Source of the DNA: Aquiflexum gelatinilyticum
GTDB lineage: Bacteria; Bacteroidota; Bacteroidia; Cytophagales; Cyclobacteriaceae
Direction of reading: 5' to 3'
NCBI RefSeq assembly: GCF_024741135.1
Contig: NZ_JANSUY010000001.1
Coordinates: forward strand, 62,001-126,000
Length of the DNA stretch: 64,000 nt
Shown: positions 8,223 to 17,692 of the stretch, one piece after another
Layout of the letters: each line of letters begins with the position of its first letter
How positions within the stretch are numbered: position 1 is the stretch's first letter
The notes under the pieces: model-generated
What the model was told of the DNA's origin: nothing
What the model saw: the letters and a program-made list of their open reading frames with translations, nothing else
Databases searched by the model: none
Made by a program: the position numbers and the translations under genes

Positions 8223-10103
8223 TTAAGAAGATTTGAGTGCTTTTTCGTGGTAATTTTTGATGTGTGGGCCTAGGAATAGGCGGGAATAAATCCTGATCAG
8301 GGCAATGCCCCCAATGATAAAGCTTGCAGAGTCAAAGAATGCAAGGAGGTATTGGTCCTCATGGATATGGCTGAAGATCAAATCCACTCCGATAAATGTG
8401 GGGGAGATAGGGAATGCCATTAATCCCAAGGTGGCAATCAGGAATAACAATGCCTGAATTCGGTATTCATAGACATGTCCGTAATATTGGTTCATGTCAA
8501 AATACGTCGGCTCTTTTTTCCTGAGGTATTCCAATATCACATATCCCAAGATGCCAAAGACCGTTACTCCACTGAGGTAAATCAGGGTTTGATTGTAATC
8601 AAAGGTCTCATTGAAGGACACGGCAAGTGCAATCCAGAAGTGGTTTGCCATCACCAGCATCCAAGCCAGTCTGGGGTAGTTCCGCTCAGAAAAAGCCTTG
8701 AATACCATCATCATCCCGATAAAGGCGAAGGTGCCGGGTATAAATACCTGTATTCCTTCAGGAAGGTATTCTTGGTGAAAATAGAGGTACAGCCCTACGC
8801 CGTACATGGGTAGAAAATACAACAGGAGATTTTTTGGGGTAAGAAAATCCAATTTACTACCGACCTTTTTGATGGGTGAAAAAACCCACCTGTTCATAAA
8901 GACATCCAGATTCCATTCCTTAAGTGAAAGGATAAAAAGGCTGTATTCAAGCCTCTTGGGAAATGTATCTTCTACACTGATTTCCTTTGGCTTGAAATGG
9001 TAAAACTGATCCCTGATCATATAACTCACGACTGAAGGAGATACCAAAAGCTGGTAGGTTCTAAGGAATGCATTGCCTGCAAAATGGATCAGTGCCAATA
9101 CCTGGAGTCCCAAAGCCACCTCGATAAACATGATCCCAATCTGGGCAATGGAAGCATAGGCAATCTGGGATTTGATAGTCGATTGGACCCGGGCTATAGG
9201 GTATGCCACTAAGGTGGTCGCCAGGCCAAGTAACCCAATTAAAACCCGCGCTGTAATCTGATGTTCCCAAAATGGGAATGTCCTAAGCAATAGGAAAACC
9301 CCAAAATGCACTGAAAGCGATCCATAGAAAATCGCACTCGAAGGTGTGGGACCTTCCATGGCCCTTGGCAGCCAAGAAGAAAACGGTAATTGAGCTGACT
9401 TGGCGGCTGCTGCTACCAGTATTCCCAAGGCTATAAAGAGCCCGATGCCTCCATGTTGCGAAAGGTGCTCGATGACAAGTTGTTCATTGTTCAGCTTCAG
9501 GAAGGTGATGTTTTCGTGCCAAAGGTGATGGCTTGCCCACATGGCCAGGATGATCCCAATGTCTCCGATTCGGTAGATGGAAAACACCTTCACAGCATTC
9601 CTTACCGGGAGGTACCTGTTGCGGTAAAAGGCAATCAACAAGAAGGAAGATATTCCCAACATCTCCCATCCGATAAACAGCGTCTCGAAATTTCCTGCCA
9701 ACACGGTCAGGTTATAGGCGAGATAGAAGAAAAGGATGGAGTTGAAGAATCGCTTATACCCCTCCTCCAAATGCAGGTAATACTTGCTGTATTGGGTGAT
9801 GAGGAAGGTGACAAATGCACCGACAAAGAGATATACCGCAGTCACTTTGTCAAAGTAAAAGTCAATCAGAAATTCATAATCGTGATGTTGGTACAAGACG
9901 AATTCGGGGATATTTACCGGTCGTGCCCGGAGGACAATAAGCCAATACCCGATATACCCCAAGATGGAAGCAAGTTGCAGACTGATGGTGAAGAATGCCA
10001 TCCGTGAGAGCCCAAGCTCATTTTTTTCAGGAATCAATAGGGATAGCAGAAATCCCACAAATGGAATGATTACAAAGCTGCTGATGATGATCTGGTTTTC
10101 CAT
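8223..10103 (-). CDS. dabB: DabB: NuoL-like membrane subunit of the DAB inorganic-carbon accumulation complex
   Basis: This 626-residue polytopic membrane protein belongs to the proton-conducting NuoL/MrpA superfamily. Signature regions include FIGWEMLGISSFLLIAFYRNR (~140-165) and AAAAKSAQLPFSSWLPRAMEGPTPSSA (~235-260), the conserved Lys-bearing antiporter core. No other complex I or Mrp genes are nearby. It pairs with the DUF2309 gene 2 nt upstream, the arrangement of dabA-dabB. In the characterised system (Halothiobacillus neapolitanus DAB2) DabB is thought to couple a cation gradient to vectorial CO2 hydration by DabA. At 626 residues it is longer than typical DabB proteins, with extra C-terminal membrane segments. 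Confidence 0.87.
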   Translation of the reverse strand: MENQIIISSFVIIPFVGFLLSLLIPEKNELGLSRMAFFTISLQLASILGYIGYWLIVLRARPVNIPEFVLYQHHDYEFLIDFYFDKVTAVYLFVGAFVTFLITQYSKYYLHLEEGYKRFFNSILFFYLAYNLTVLAGNFETLFIGWEMLGISSFLLIAFYRNRYLPVRNAVKVFSIYRIGDIGIILAMWASHHLWHENITFLKLNNEQLVIEHLSQHGGIGLFIALGILVAAAAKSAQLPFSSWLPRAMEGPTPSSAIFYGSLSVHFGVFLLLRTFPFWEHQITARVLIGLLGLATTLVAYPIARVQSTIKSQIAYASIAQIGIMFIEVALGLQVLALIHFAGNAFLRTYQLLVSPSVVSYMIRDQFYHFKPKEISVEDTFPKRLEYSLFILSLKEWNLDVFMNRWVFSPIKKVGSKLDFLTPKNLLLYFLPMYGVGLYLYFHQEYLPEGIQVFIPGTFAFIGMMMVFKAFSERNYPRLAWMLVMANHFWIALAVSFNETFDYNQTLIYLSGVTVFGILGYVILEYLRKKEPTYFDMNQYYGHVYEYRIQALLFLIATLGLMAFPISPTFIGVDLIFSHIHEDQYLLAFFDSASFIIGGIALIRIYSRLFLGPHIKNYHEKALKSS

Positions 10104-10105
10104 AA

Positions 10106-12598
10106 TTAGCTCAGCAAGTAGACAGGTAAATTTTCAGAAGTCGATACCAATAGTTCATCCAGATTTTGAACTTTTTCAATTTGCTTGGCAAGTGGCAGGT
10201 AAGGGATAAATTCTCCTCCTTTAAACAGGAAAGCTTCCTTTGTCTCAGGATGGATCGCCACCAGTCTCACCCATTCATTGGCAAACCACTCATAGGTTGC
10301 ATCATGGGTTTTGATGGTTTTGAGCACGGTTTCGGGAAAATGCTCTACGGTGATCAGGATCCGGAGCGGATCATGGATATTGATCATCTGTCTTGGTAAA
10401 CCGGGTCTCAGGTCCCCATCAATACCGTTTGCTACACCTATGAGTCCCATGACATTATGGGGAAGTTTGCTCCCTGCCCCAAGCCGTTGATTGTCTACCC
10501 TGGAGAAATAATACTCGAGGTTGATCCCGCCACATACCGGGGCCACAGCTTTGACGATGTTTAAGAGGTATTTCCCTTCCGGATCGATGCCATAATCATA
10601 GGAATTGAGGAAGGCTCTTTTATCCAAAAACAGGTGCTTGTTGGATTCTCTTTTCCCGATCACACACAGTGCATTGGTCGCATGGTTCCATTCAGGCCTT
10701 GGTTCAAAGAGCGACAAAGCCCTCAACTTGACCTTCTCATGAACTTTGGCGGCTTCCTGGGTAGAATCCACTGTGTCAAATCTTCTTGATCTTTCCTTTG
10801 CATTGTAATCCAAAGCGATTTCAAAAGTCTGGAGATTATTCTGGTGACGGAGCATATTGTCTTCAGTCAAAACATCGAGGTCATAAAATTCCATCTCATC
10901 CCTTGTGGTATCATGTAATCCTCCTACAAATTGGGTGGCGACAGGAATGCTGATTCCTCTTTCTTCCAGGGCTTTTCTGACTTCCGGATGGTTGCCAAAG
11001 TAAGCTCCCACTCGTGCATTGACCGAGCCGGATCGGCCGCTGCAGGCACCGCAGTCATAGCCGGCATAATGTGTATTGTTTACCGAGCTGGCACCGTGTC
11101 CAAAGATGTATACCAAAGGAGCAAAGTTCTTGACAAGTCCGATGCCCTTCAGCAATCCTTCCAGACTATTGGTCATTTCTTCCAGGGTAAAACCTACCTG
11201 AAGTCCATGATATTTATGGTCTGTAGACTTGCATTCGATACTCAGTTTCCCCTTTGGATCCATATGGCTGAAAGAAGAAACCATTGCAGAAGTAGGACCG
11301 GGACGGAAGATGTTTTTGGCCATTTTCACAGCCGACCAAAAACCCATGGTCTGGGAAATAGCCCATCCTCCAAATATTCCTTTCGAATGTTTACTGAAAT
11401 GGGAGTCTTTTTCATGCCGAAGTTTGGCCTCAGATTCTCGGATGACATGTGTAGGCGTCACCGGTGCAGGACATACTTTGGTCATAAACTTGCCGTGCTC
11501 AGGCTGGAAGAAAAACGGGATGTTGAAAAACCCAGCCGTGCCAAAAGTCTGGCTATCTGGCGCAAACCGCTCGATATACCTTCTGACTGAACAGCACCGG
11601 TCATCTATGCAAAAAAGTGCCTGAAATGAGGTGGCTTCCTTCTTGAAATCCTTTTCGTGGCTGAGTTGAAGTCCTCGGATGACTTGGTCAAAATAGGTCC
11701 ATTCGAAAGCTTCCTGCCACATTTTGAGGACTTCGTAGTATTCTTTTCCCTCCGTTTTGGTCAGAATCGGTAGAAGGTCTTCCGGCAGATGTTTGACCAA
11801 GGGATCCCAATTCTCTCCCAGTCGCCTGTCAAGCGCATCGATCTCAAGCAGGCACTCAACAAATATCAGGTCGTTTAGGCTGATGGATTTTTTATCCAAC
11901 AAACTCTGTGGCTGATGTTCCAATACCGCCACCATACCCGACCATCCCGGATGGGCAAACTGCTGGTCAAATAGGTATTGCCTGAAATAGACTTTGCTTC
12001 CCACCAAAATATCAAGCAGGTCCTCCAGTTTGGTTTGGGGGTCGAAAAGCAGGATTTTTGCCCGTTCAGTTTTGAAAAGGTTGGTGAAGCTGTTGGATTC
12101 GAGGTTGCGGATGGCGGTAAGAAATCCTTTGGAAGGCACCGGGAATTTCCAGATCGCTATCCCTTGGTCAAGATAGCTTCCCAGCATCCTGAATAGTGTC
12201 GTATGCGTTTCCTTATCGAGATTGACATGGTAATGGCTTTGCCAGACTTTCCTAATCCTCCCGACAATGGCATCGGGTTGTTTTTTACAGTCTTTGTGAA
12301 GCATGGCATCCTTCCATTTGGCCGATTCTTTTTTGCCTTTGTGAGCAAGGATTACCCTGTCGAGGATATCTTCGTTTATTTTGTTTTTGGCATACAGTTC
12401 CCGGAAAGATTCCACAGAAAGATAAGTCTTGTAGCCAAAATTTTCTGCGGCCGTCTGCAGTGCTTCATGAAAGGGAAGATGCTGAAAAGCGTGTAGGGTA
12501 TTGTGGTGCACAAAGTCCTTAAGCGGAGCCTGTGCAGGTAGGAAATGACCCAATTCATGGATGACATGATGTAGGTCAGATGACACGTGTGGCGTCAT
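10106..12598 (-). CDS. dabA: DabA (DUF2309/UPF0753): carbonic-anhydrase-like subunit of the DAB complex
   Basis: This cytoplasmic zinc protein is thought to hydrate CO2 vectorially in complex with DabB. I place the start at the ATG at 12598 (830 aa). A longer TTG-initiated frame to 12649 lacks a ribosome-binding site and adds no family sequence. In ATG numbering the beta-carbonic-anhydrase-like site is complete. Cys330 and Asp332 lie in CIDDR, His501 in FGHGASS and Cys516 in YDCGAC. The 15-residue His-to-Cys spacing equals that of the characterised H. neapolitanus protein (C351, D353, H524, C539). An N-terminal HHNTLHAFQ motif typical of the family is present. Its stop is 2 nt from the dabB start, indicating tight co-expression. 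Confidence 0.9.
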   Translation of the reverse strand: MTPHVSSDLHHVIHELGHFLPAQAPLKDFVHHNTLHAFQHLPFHEALQTAAENFGYKTYLSVESFRELYAKNKINEDILDRVILAHKGKKESAKWKDAMLHKDCKKQPDAIVGRIRKVWQSHYHVNLDKETHTTLFRMLGSYLDQGIAIWKFPVPSKGFLTAIRNLESNSFTNLFKTERAKILLFDPQTKLEDLLDILVGSKVYFRQYLFDQQFAHPGWSGMVAVLEHQPQSLLDKKSISLNDLIFVECLLEIDALDRRLGENWDPLVKHLPEDLLPILTKTEGKEYYEVLKMWQEAFEWTYFDQVIRGLQLSHEKDFKKEATSFQALFCIDDRCCSVRRYIERFAPDSQTFGTAGFFNIPFFFQPEHGKFMTKVCPAPVTPTHVIRESEAKLRHEKDSHFSKHSKGIFGGWAISQTMGFWSAVKMAKNIFRPGPTSAMVSSFSHMDPKGKLSIECKSTDHKYHGLQVGFTLEEMTNSLEGLLKGIGLVKNFAPLVYIFGHGASSVNNTHYAGYDCGACSGRSGSVNARVGAYFGNHPEVRKALEERGISIPVATQFVGGLHDTTRDEMEFYDLDVLTEDNMLRHQNNLQTFEIALDYNAKERSRRFDTVDSTQEAAKVHEKVKLRALSLFEPRPEWNHATNALCVIGKRESNKHLFLDKRAFLNSYDYGIDPEGKYLLNIVKAVAPVCGGINLEYYFSRVDNQRLGAGSKLPHNVMGLIGVANGIDGDLRPGLPRQMINIHDPLRILITVEHFPETVLKTIKTHDATYEWFANEWVRLVAIHPETKEAFLFKGGEFIPYLPLAKQIEKVQNLDELLVSTSENLPVYLLS

Positions 12599-12689
12599 TT
12601 GTCTTAATTTAGATGGGTAATAAAATAGTATGGGTGTAGGGCAGGACAAAAAGGAGGCCCTAAAAGAAAGCCTTAAAAAGGCAAAAAAC

Positions 12690-13100
12690 TTATGCTAAAT
12701 GGACTCTGAAATTCTTAAACAAAATGTATAGTGGCGCCTTCCCTTCTTTGGAAGGTATTTTCAGTGATTTGATTGAAGCACCTGAAACAAGAAAAAAGCT
12801 TATCGCTGAAAATGAATTTATACTTCCAAATCCCAGTCCAATGTTTGATTCAGTTTCGGATTTTTCCTCTTTTTCTTCCGTTTCGAAAGTGGCAAAGTCG
12901 GAATGGTGTAGGTTTTGAAGGTTGAGGCAAGGTGAAGAAACCTTGGTATTGCTTATTTCATAAAAAGTACCTTCATTTTTTTCAACCTGAAACTGGGAAA
13001 TATGTGTCAAATGAAAACCCAATACCAGCAACATTGCCCAAAGGAAAGGCTGTAAAGCACTCCTTTTGGTTGTGAAGCTGTTAAAAGATTTCTTTAACAT
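12690..13100 (-). CDS. Hypothetical small membrane/secreted protein upstream of dabA
   Basis: Reading from the ATG at 13100 gives 136 residues; a TTG start at 13115 is less likely. There is an N-terminal positively charged segment, then one hydrophobic helix (LQPFLWAMLLVLGFHL). A polar Glu/Ser-rich middle (ETEEKEEKSETES) and a short hydrophobic stretch follow. The basic tail contains PLYILFKNFRVHLA. It precedes dabA on the same strand with a gap of about 90 nt, so it could be the first gene of the dab transcript. I recognise no family. It could be spurious, but its length, start context and signal-like N-terminus favour a real gene. Confidence 0.5.
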   Translation of the reverse strand: MLKKSFNSFTTKRSALQPFLWAMLLVLGFHLTHISQFQVEKNEGTFYEISNTKVSSPCLNLQNLHHSDFATFETEEKEEKSETESNIGLGFGSINSFSAISFFLVSGASIKSLKIPSKEGKAPLYILFKNFRVHLA

Positions 13101-13427
13101 TATTTTCAATATCAAGCTCGAAATCTAATTAATTCCGAAATGAAATCCACCGAATATTTTGGAAAATATATTTTATAGATTTTTCAGGATATAAAGATAG
13201 CGGACAAAGTTTTCCGTTTTTGTGCCAAAAATTACATAAATAGCCCATTTCACTTCCTTATTTTGAAAAGGCTTAACTATACTGAATTCGCGATAAGATA
13301 TCGAAATTATTTGTTAAAGGAGACCTTTTTAATAGTCAGATTAATATTTTTTTGGCTTTTAAAAGGTTAAATTACAGTAGGATATTTTGACAGGAGGAAG
13401 GGAATCATATTCAAAAAAAATGAAATT
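13101..13427. promoter_or_regulatory. Divergent promoter region between the dab operon and the Crp/Fnr regulator gene
   Basis: This 327-bp AT-rich spacer serves two outward-facing operons. Two near-perfect palindromes stand out. ATATTTT-GG-AAAATAT is at 13154-13169 and CGATA-AGA-TATCG is at 13291-13303. Either could bind a dimeric regulator such as the adjacent Crp/Fnr protein. No clean TTTG-N19-TAnnTTTG promoter could be fixed by eye. Confidence 0.45.
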
Positions 13428-14075
13428 ATGATGGGTGCAAAAGGTGACTTCAAAGGGCTTTTGAAAGCCAATTTTCCTCAATTTGAAAATGAACTATTCC
13501 AGGAAATAATCAAAGAAGGTCAGTTGGTTCTTTTTCCCGAAGGCGAACTTATGATGGATATCGGGCAGAGGGTAGAACTGATTCCCCTGATAGTCAAAGG
13601 AACCGTCAAGATCTTCCGAGAGGATGAGGATGACCATGAGATTTTTTTATACTACCTGAAGGAAGGGGAGGCATGTGCCATTACGCTCATCTGTTCGGCA
13701 AGGGAAGGACATTCCAAGATCAAAGCCATACCCATAGAAGACACCACAGCGATCGTTCTTCCTATCAAAAAGCTTGATGAGTGGATGTTCAAATATAAAT
13801 CCTGGTACTACTTTGTCATGGACAGTTATCAGGAAAAGTTTGAAGAATTGCTTAAGGTCGTGGAGGAAATCGCTTTTCACCAAATGGATGAAAGGTTGCT
13901 CGCCTACCTTCGCAAATCTGTAGAGGCCAACAATTCCAACATCATAAAGGCTACCCATCAGCAGATTGCGGGGGAACTTAACACCTCCCGTGAGGTAGTG
14001 GGAAGGTTGCTCAAAAAACTGGAACAAAACGGAACAGTAATAATCGGTAGAAATCAGATTGAATTGATAAACTGA
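13428..14075 (+). CDS. Crp/Fnr-family transcriptional regulator
   Basis: The 215-residue protein has an N-terminal cyclic-nucleotide-binding-like beta-roll (~20-120), a dimerisation helix (~125-150) and a C-terminal winged HTH. The recognition helix is within [27 protein letters not shown] (~175-201). One CICSAR-like Cys lies in the effector domain (LICSAR), but there is no N-terminal Cys cluster, so an oxygen-sensing Fe-S cluster is not evident. The phosphate-binding Arg of true cAMP receptors is not obvious either. It is 7 nt upstream of cbpA and diverges from the dab operon, so it may control both. The effector is unknown. Confidence 0.85.
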   Translation: MMGAKGDFKGLLKANFPQFENELFQEIIKEGQLVLFPEGELMMDIGQRVELIPLIVKGTVKIFREDEDDHEIFLYYLKEGEACAITLICSAREGHSKIKAIPIEDTTAIVLPIKKLDEWMFKYKSWYYFVMDSYQEKFEELLKVVEEIAFHQMDERLLAYLRKSVEANNSNIIKATHQQIAGELNTSREVVGRLLKKLEQNGTVIIGRNQIELIN

Positions 14076-14082
14076 AAGCAAA

Positions 14083-14997
14083 ATGGACTTTATAGATTAC
14101 TATAAAATTTTGGAGATTGATAAAAATGCAAGTCCTGAGGACATCAAAAAAGCCTACAGGAAGTTTGCAAGGAAATACCATCCTGACCTCAATCCCAATG
14201 ACAAAACCGCCGAAGCAAGATTCAAACAGGTCAACGAAGCCAATGAAGTGCTCAGTGATCCTGAAAAAAGAAAGAAATACGACCAATACGGAAAGGATTG
14301 GAAGCATGCTGAGGAGTTTGAAAAAAGTGGAGCTCGCCAATCTAGACCAAGAGAACAAGGAAGCAGCAGGGCCTATTCAGGGCATTATACTGAGGAGGAT
14401 TTTTCAGATTTTTTCAGTTCCATGTTTGGGGGTGGCGCAGGTTTCCAAAGTTCAGGCAGGGAAAATGTCAAATACAAAGGAGTAGATTACAAAGCTGAAT
14501 TGCATTTAAAGCTATCTGATGTATACCAATCCCAAAAGCAAACACTGACCATTGACGGGAAAAATATCAGATTGACTATCCCTGCCGGAGTAGAAGATGG
14601 GCAGACCATCAAGATCCGAGGCTACGGCGGCGAAGGTATCAACGGAGGACCAAAAGGAGATCTGTATATCCAATTTGTGATCAAAAACGATACTGACTTT
14701 GTCAGGGAAGGCAACGATTTATATTCAAAGATCAATGTAGACCTGTATACCGCTATATTGGGAGGAGAGATCACAGTGTCTACGATGGACGGTAAAGTCA
14801 AACTCAGACTCATCCCCGGAACTCAAAACGACACCAAAGTCAGGCTGAAAGGAAAAGGTTTTCCGGTGTACAAAGAGGAAGGAAAATTTGGAGACCTTTA
14901 TGTTACTTACAAAGTAGAAATCCCAAAAAACATCACGGAGCAGGAAAAAGTACTTTTCGAACAATTAGCCAAACTCAAAACCCATGGAACGAATTAA
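14083..14997 (+). CDS. cbpA: DnaJ-class co-chaperone CbpA
   Basis: This 304-residue type-II J-protein would stimulate DnaK and may bind DNA. The J-domain occupies ~1-70 with HPD at 33-35. A Gly/Phe/Ser-rich linker follows (~85-130) with [11 protein letters not shown]. The two C-terminal beta-sandwich domains (~140-295) carry [16 protein letters not shown] and GKGFPVY motifs. The zinc-finger cysteines of DnaJ are absent, which separates CbpA from DnaJ. It overlaps the following cbpM gene by 14 nt and follows the Crp/Fnr gene by 7 nt, so the three form one operon. Confidence 0.88.
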   Translation: MDFIDYYKILEIDKNASPEDIKKAYRKFARKYHPDLNPNDKTAEARFKQVNEANEVLSDPEKRKKYDQYGKDWKHAEEFEKSGARQSRPREQGSSRAYSGHYTEEDFSDFFSSMFGGGAGFQSSGRENVKYKGVDYKAELHLKLSDVYQSQKQTLTIDGKNIRLTIPAGVEDGQTIKIRGYGGEGINGGPKGDLYIQFVIKNDTDFVREGNDLYSKINVDLYTAILGGEITVSTMDGKVKLRLIPGTQNDTKVRLKGKGFPVYKEEGKFGDLYVTYKVEIPKNITEQEKVLFEQLAKLKTHGTN

Positions 14998-15277
14998 CCA
15001 CATCAGCATCCAAACTTTCTGCCAATACCATGGCATAGAATCCAAGTTGGTTTTCACTTTTCAAGAACTCGGGTTGGTCGAAATCGTGGAAGAGGAAGCG
15101 GAATTTTTTCTGGAAGAAAAGGCTCTTACCCGGATGGAACAAATCGTGAGGCTATACAAAGACCTTGATCTGAGCCCTGAAGGTGTGGAGGTGGTGATGG
15201 GGCTTTTGGATAAAATTGAAAAACTGCAAGAGGAGAATTTCACTTTGATAAAGAAATTGAGGAAATGGGAAAAATAG
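14984..15277 (+). CDS. cbpM: Chaperone modulatory protein CbpM
   Basis: The 97-residue protein belongs to the CbpM family, whose E. coli member binds the J-domain of CbpA and inhibits it. It has a MerR-like HTH start ([20 protein letters not shown]) and a second half rich in Leu/Glu ending in a coiled coil ([17 protein letters not shown]). The start overlaps cbpA by 14 nt in another frame, suggesting translational coupling. That arrangement supports the assignment more strongly than sequence alone. Confidence 0.82.
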   Translation: MERINHISIQTFCQYHGIESKLVFTFQELGLVEIVEEEAEFFLEEKALTRMEQIVRLYKDLDLSPEGVEVVMGLLDKIEKLQEENFTLIKKLRKWEK

Positions 15278-15368
15278 GGATCCAATCTCCTTCAAAAAAG
15301 AAATCCACCCGATTCCATGATTTCCCTTTTTGTCAATAAATAATCCTCCATTTTTTGGAAAAGGCTTA

Positions 15369-16301
15369 TCAGCTTATTTCCTTTTCCACTCCCAAGATAT
15401 ATTCCGCACCTGCTTTGTATTGTTCAGCAGTTTGCAGATGCTCCATCATCAGGGGAACTTCCGGGAATTTGGCCAGTTCGCTTAAGAATACCCTGTAATT
15501 CATCTGACCAAGACCGGGCTGCACCTCGTCAAACTGTGGCATGAAGGTCTGTTTTTTTAGAATCAGATCTTTGGCGTGACAACTTTTGATATATGGGCCA
15601 AGTTTTTTGAAGCAGTCTTTAATCATATCTCCATTTCTAAAGAAAAGGGCAGGACTTGTCACCATATTGACCGGGTCTAAGTGGACAGCAAAAGCTTTGC
15701 GGTCGATGGCTTTGATCAACCGGAGATAGGAATCTGCCGATTCAGGAAAAATCCAGGGCATGGCTTCCAAGGTGTAAAAGGTGTTTTTTGGTTTGACCTG
15801 ATCGATGATTTTCCTCGTCGTCTCCACAATCAGGTCAAAAGTATCTTCCGAGAAATTGTCTTGGTGAGGACCTGCCCAAATTTCCGCATCCTTTGACCCG
15901 GAGATATTAACACAGCACTTAGCTTCAATCTGATCTGCGAGGTCAAGTGATGCCGTACATTTTTCAAAGGCTTCTTTGGCGGTTTTTTTGTCAGGGCTGA
16001 TGGGATTGGACCAAGCACCCACTTCCGCAATGAGTATATCCGCTTTGTCGGCTGCTTTTTTGTAGGCTTTGATGTCATCCTTACCGGCATCCAATCCAAT
16101 AGGGCAATAAGCCGCTCTGTAGCCGGTGTTTTTCACAGCAGCCACCCAAGTTTCAGGAGAATCAAATTTTTCAAACAGCGGTCCTCCAAGCCGTAGTTTG
16201 CTTTTGGCTTTGAAATCAGTAGCCAATGAAGGAAAAGCAGCCATTAAGCCAGATCCGATAAGGGTTAGTGAAGTCACTTTGGAAAATGTGCGTCTGTTCA
16301 T
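15369..16301 (-). CDS. Sugar phosphate isomerase/epimerase-like TIM-barrel protein, exported
   Basis: This 310-residue AP-endonuclease-2-type TIM barrel starts with MNRRTFSKVTSLTLIGSG, a twin-arginine-like signal peptide, so it is probably periplasmic. Candidate metal ligands at strand ends are Glu in LEAMPW (~185), His/Asp in HLDPVN (~220), His in SCHAKD (~255) and Glu in MMEHLQ (~290). Bacteroidota encode many such proteins near carbohydrate loci, and the exact substrate cannot be told here. It converges with cbpM and has no partner gene on its strand. Confidence 0.78.
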   Translation of the reverse strand: MNRRTFSKVTSLTLIGSGLMAAFPSLATDFKAKSKLRLGGPLFEKFDSPETWVAAVKNTGYRAAYCPIGLDAGKDDIKAYKKAADKADILIAEVGAWSNPISPDKKTAKEAFEKCTASLDLADQIEAKCCVNISGSKDAEIWAGPHQDNFSEDTFDLIVETTRKIIDQVKPKNTFYTLEAMPWIFPESADSYLRLIKAIDRKAFAVHLDPVNMVTSPALFFRNGDMIKDCFKKLGPYIKSCHAKDLILKKQTFMPQFDEVQPGLGQMNYRVFLSELAKFPEVPLMMEHLQTAEQYKAGAEYILGVEKEIS

Positions 16302-16421
16302 GTTTTTAAGATTTGATTTGAAATGCTATCAGCAAAAATCAATGGGGAATTCCTTATTCAATTTTGGTTAAAATAATTTTAGATCAAACTATTATGATTG
16401 AATAAATTCATATTTTGGACC

Positions 16422-17459
16422 ATGATTTCAAGGCTTTTTCTTGTTTTTATTTGTTTTTACTTGCTGTCAGTCAGCTTCATTGCCAATGCCCAGGAAAAGG
16501 ACACCCTTTATCTAAGAAATGGTCAGATCATGGTCGGGAAGTTGAATAGCATCAGTTTGGGCATCATCCAATTTGATGACATGGACCTTTCAGTACAAAA
16601 TGTCAAATACCACAAAATCAAAACCATCAAAGCTTCAATGGCTACTTATAGGATCCAGACCATAGATCAGGTAGTTTATTATGGGGTGTTGAAACCTTCT
16701 AAAATTTATGGTGAAGTGATCGTGGATGATGGTTTTGTGGAAAAGGTCTATCCCATCGTTAATATTTTCGATTTGGTGTCATTGGAAAAAAGATTTATCA
16801 AAAAGATAAAAGGAACTGTAGCATTGGGTTATTCTTACACCAAATCAAGCGACATTGGAAGGTCTAATATTGACTGGAACCTGAGATTTACAGAACAAAA
16901 ATACCAGATAGAATTTAACGGTTCTTTCATTTTTACAAACAATCAAGGAATCAAAACAAGGGATCGGGAACAGATAAATCTGGGAGGTTATTATAATTTA
17001 AACTCGGTTTTGTCGGCCGGTGTAGGTTTGAATTACCAGAGAAATATCGAGTTGGGATTGGCTAGCCGTATCCAACAGGTTGTTGGGCTTGGCCGTAGGT
17101 TTCTTTTCAAAAGCAACCTTCAAGGAATGTTGATATCCGGTGCAGTCATCAACCAGGAGCGGAGTCTTGAGGGAAATTCGTCAGGTAACCTTTATGAAAT
17201 CCCACTTCAATTCAAATTGGATTATTTCCACTATGCTGCGCCAAACCTATCATTTACCATTTTTCCAAAAGCCTTCTTTGGTTTGAATCAGGACGGAAGA
17301 AAAAGATTTGACGGTGAGACGAGGGTAAATTGGGAGGTGATCAACAACCTGGATTTGGGACTGCAGTTCTATGCCAACTATGACAATCAGGCGCTCGAAG
17401 GAAGCAATACCAACTTTGATTATGGTATCGTATTCAATGTTGGATATAAGTTTAAGTAA
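16422..17459 (+). CDS. DUF481 outer-membrane barrel protein
   Basis: I start at the ATG at 16422 (345 aa), because it directly gives a classical signal peptide (MISRLFLVFICFYLLSVSF...NAQ). The longer frame begins with TTG at 16398. After the signal come ~110 residues with repeated short beta motifs (LRNGQIMVGKLNSI, VVYYGVLKPS). Then comes a DUF481-type antiparallel beta region of alternating aromatic/polar strands, closing with FNVGYKFK, a terminal aromatic typical of outer-membrane barrels. Function is unknown. The DUF481 assignment rests on the salt-induced outer-membrane-like repeats. Confidence 0.72.
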   Translation: MISRLFLVFICFYLLSVSFIANAQEKDTLYLRNGQIMVGKLNSISLGIIQFDDMDLSVQNVKYHKIKTIKASMATYRIQTIDQVVYYGVLKPSKIYGEVIVDDGFVEKVYPIVNIFDLVSLEKRFIKKIKGTVALGYSYTKSSDIGRSNIDWNLRFTEQKYQIEFNGSFIFTNNQGIKTRDREQINLGGYYNLNSVLSAGVGLNYQRNIELGLASRIQQVVGLGRRFLFKSNLQGMLISGAVINQERSLEGNSSGNLYEIPLQFKLDYFHYAAPNLSFTIFPKAFFGLNQDGRKRFDGETRVNWEVINNLDLGLQFYANYDNQALEGSNTNFDYGIVFNVGYKFK

Positions 17460-17692
17460 TAGGGAAATCCCATTTTTTCAGATAGGGAATATTTCTTATT
17501 TATGTTAGTCCCCATACCTGAAAAATGGATATCCAGTAAATTTCTCCAATTGGATAATTCCTTTTGATTGAAACTTCAGACTGTTTTTGACTACGCAAAG
17601 GACACTATTCAATTATCCATATTTTTTTATTGAGTACCGTCAACCAATTGAATTTTCTTGTCAAGTATTGGATTTATAAATATGTTTACCTC

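Noticed and set aside
10931-11590. 219-aa plus-strand frame inside dabA
   Set aside because: Overlaps the DabA active-site region on the opposite strand; composition atypical, no start signal.
12599-12649. Upstream TTG start for dabA
   Set aside because: No ribosome-binding sequence before it on the minus strand and the extra residues do not look like family sequence.
17460-17490. Terminator after the DUF481 gene (GGGAAATCCC plus T6)
   Set aside because: The stem is only 4 bp; too weak to support.
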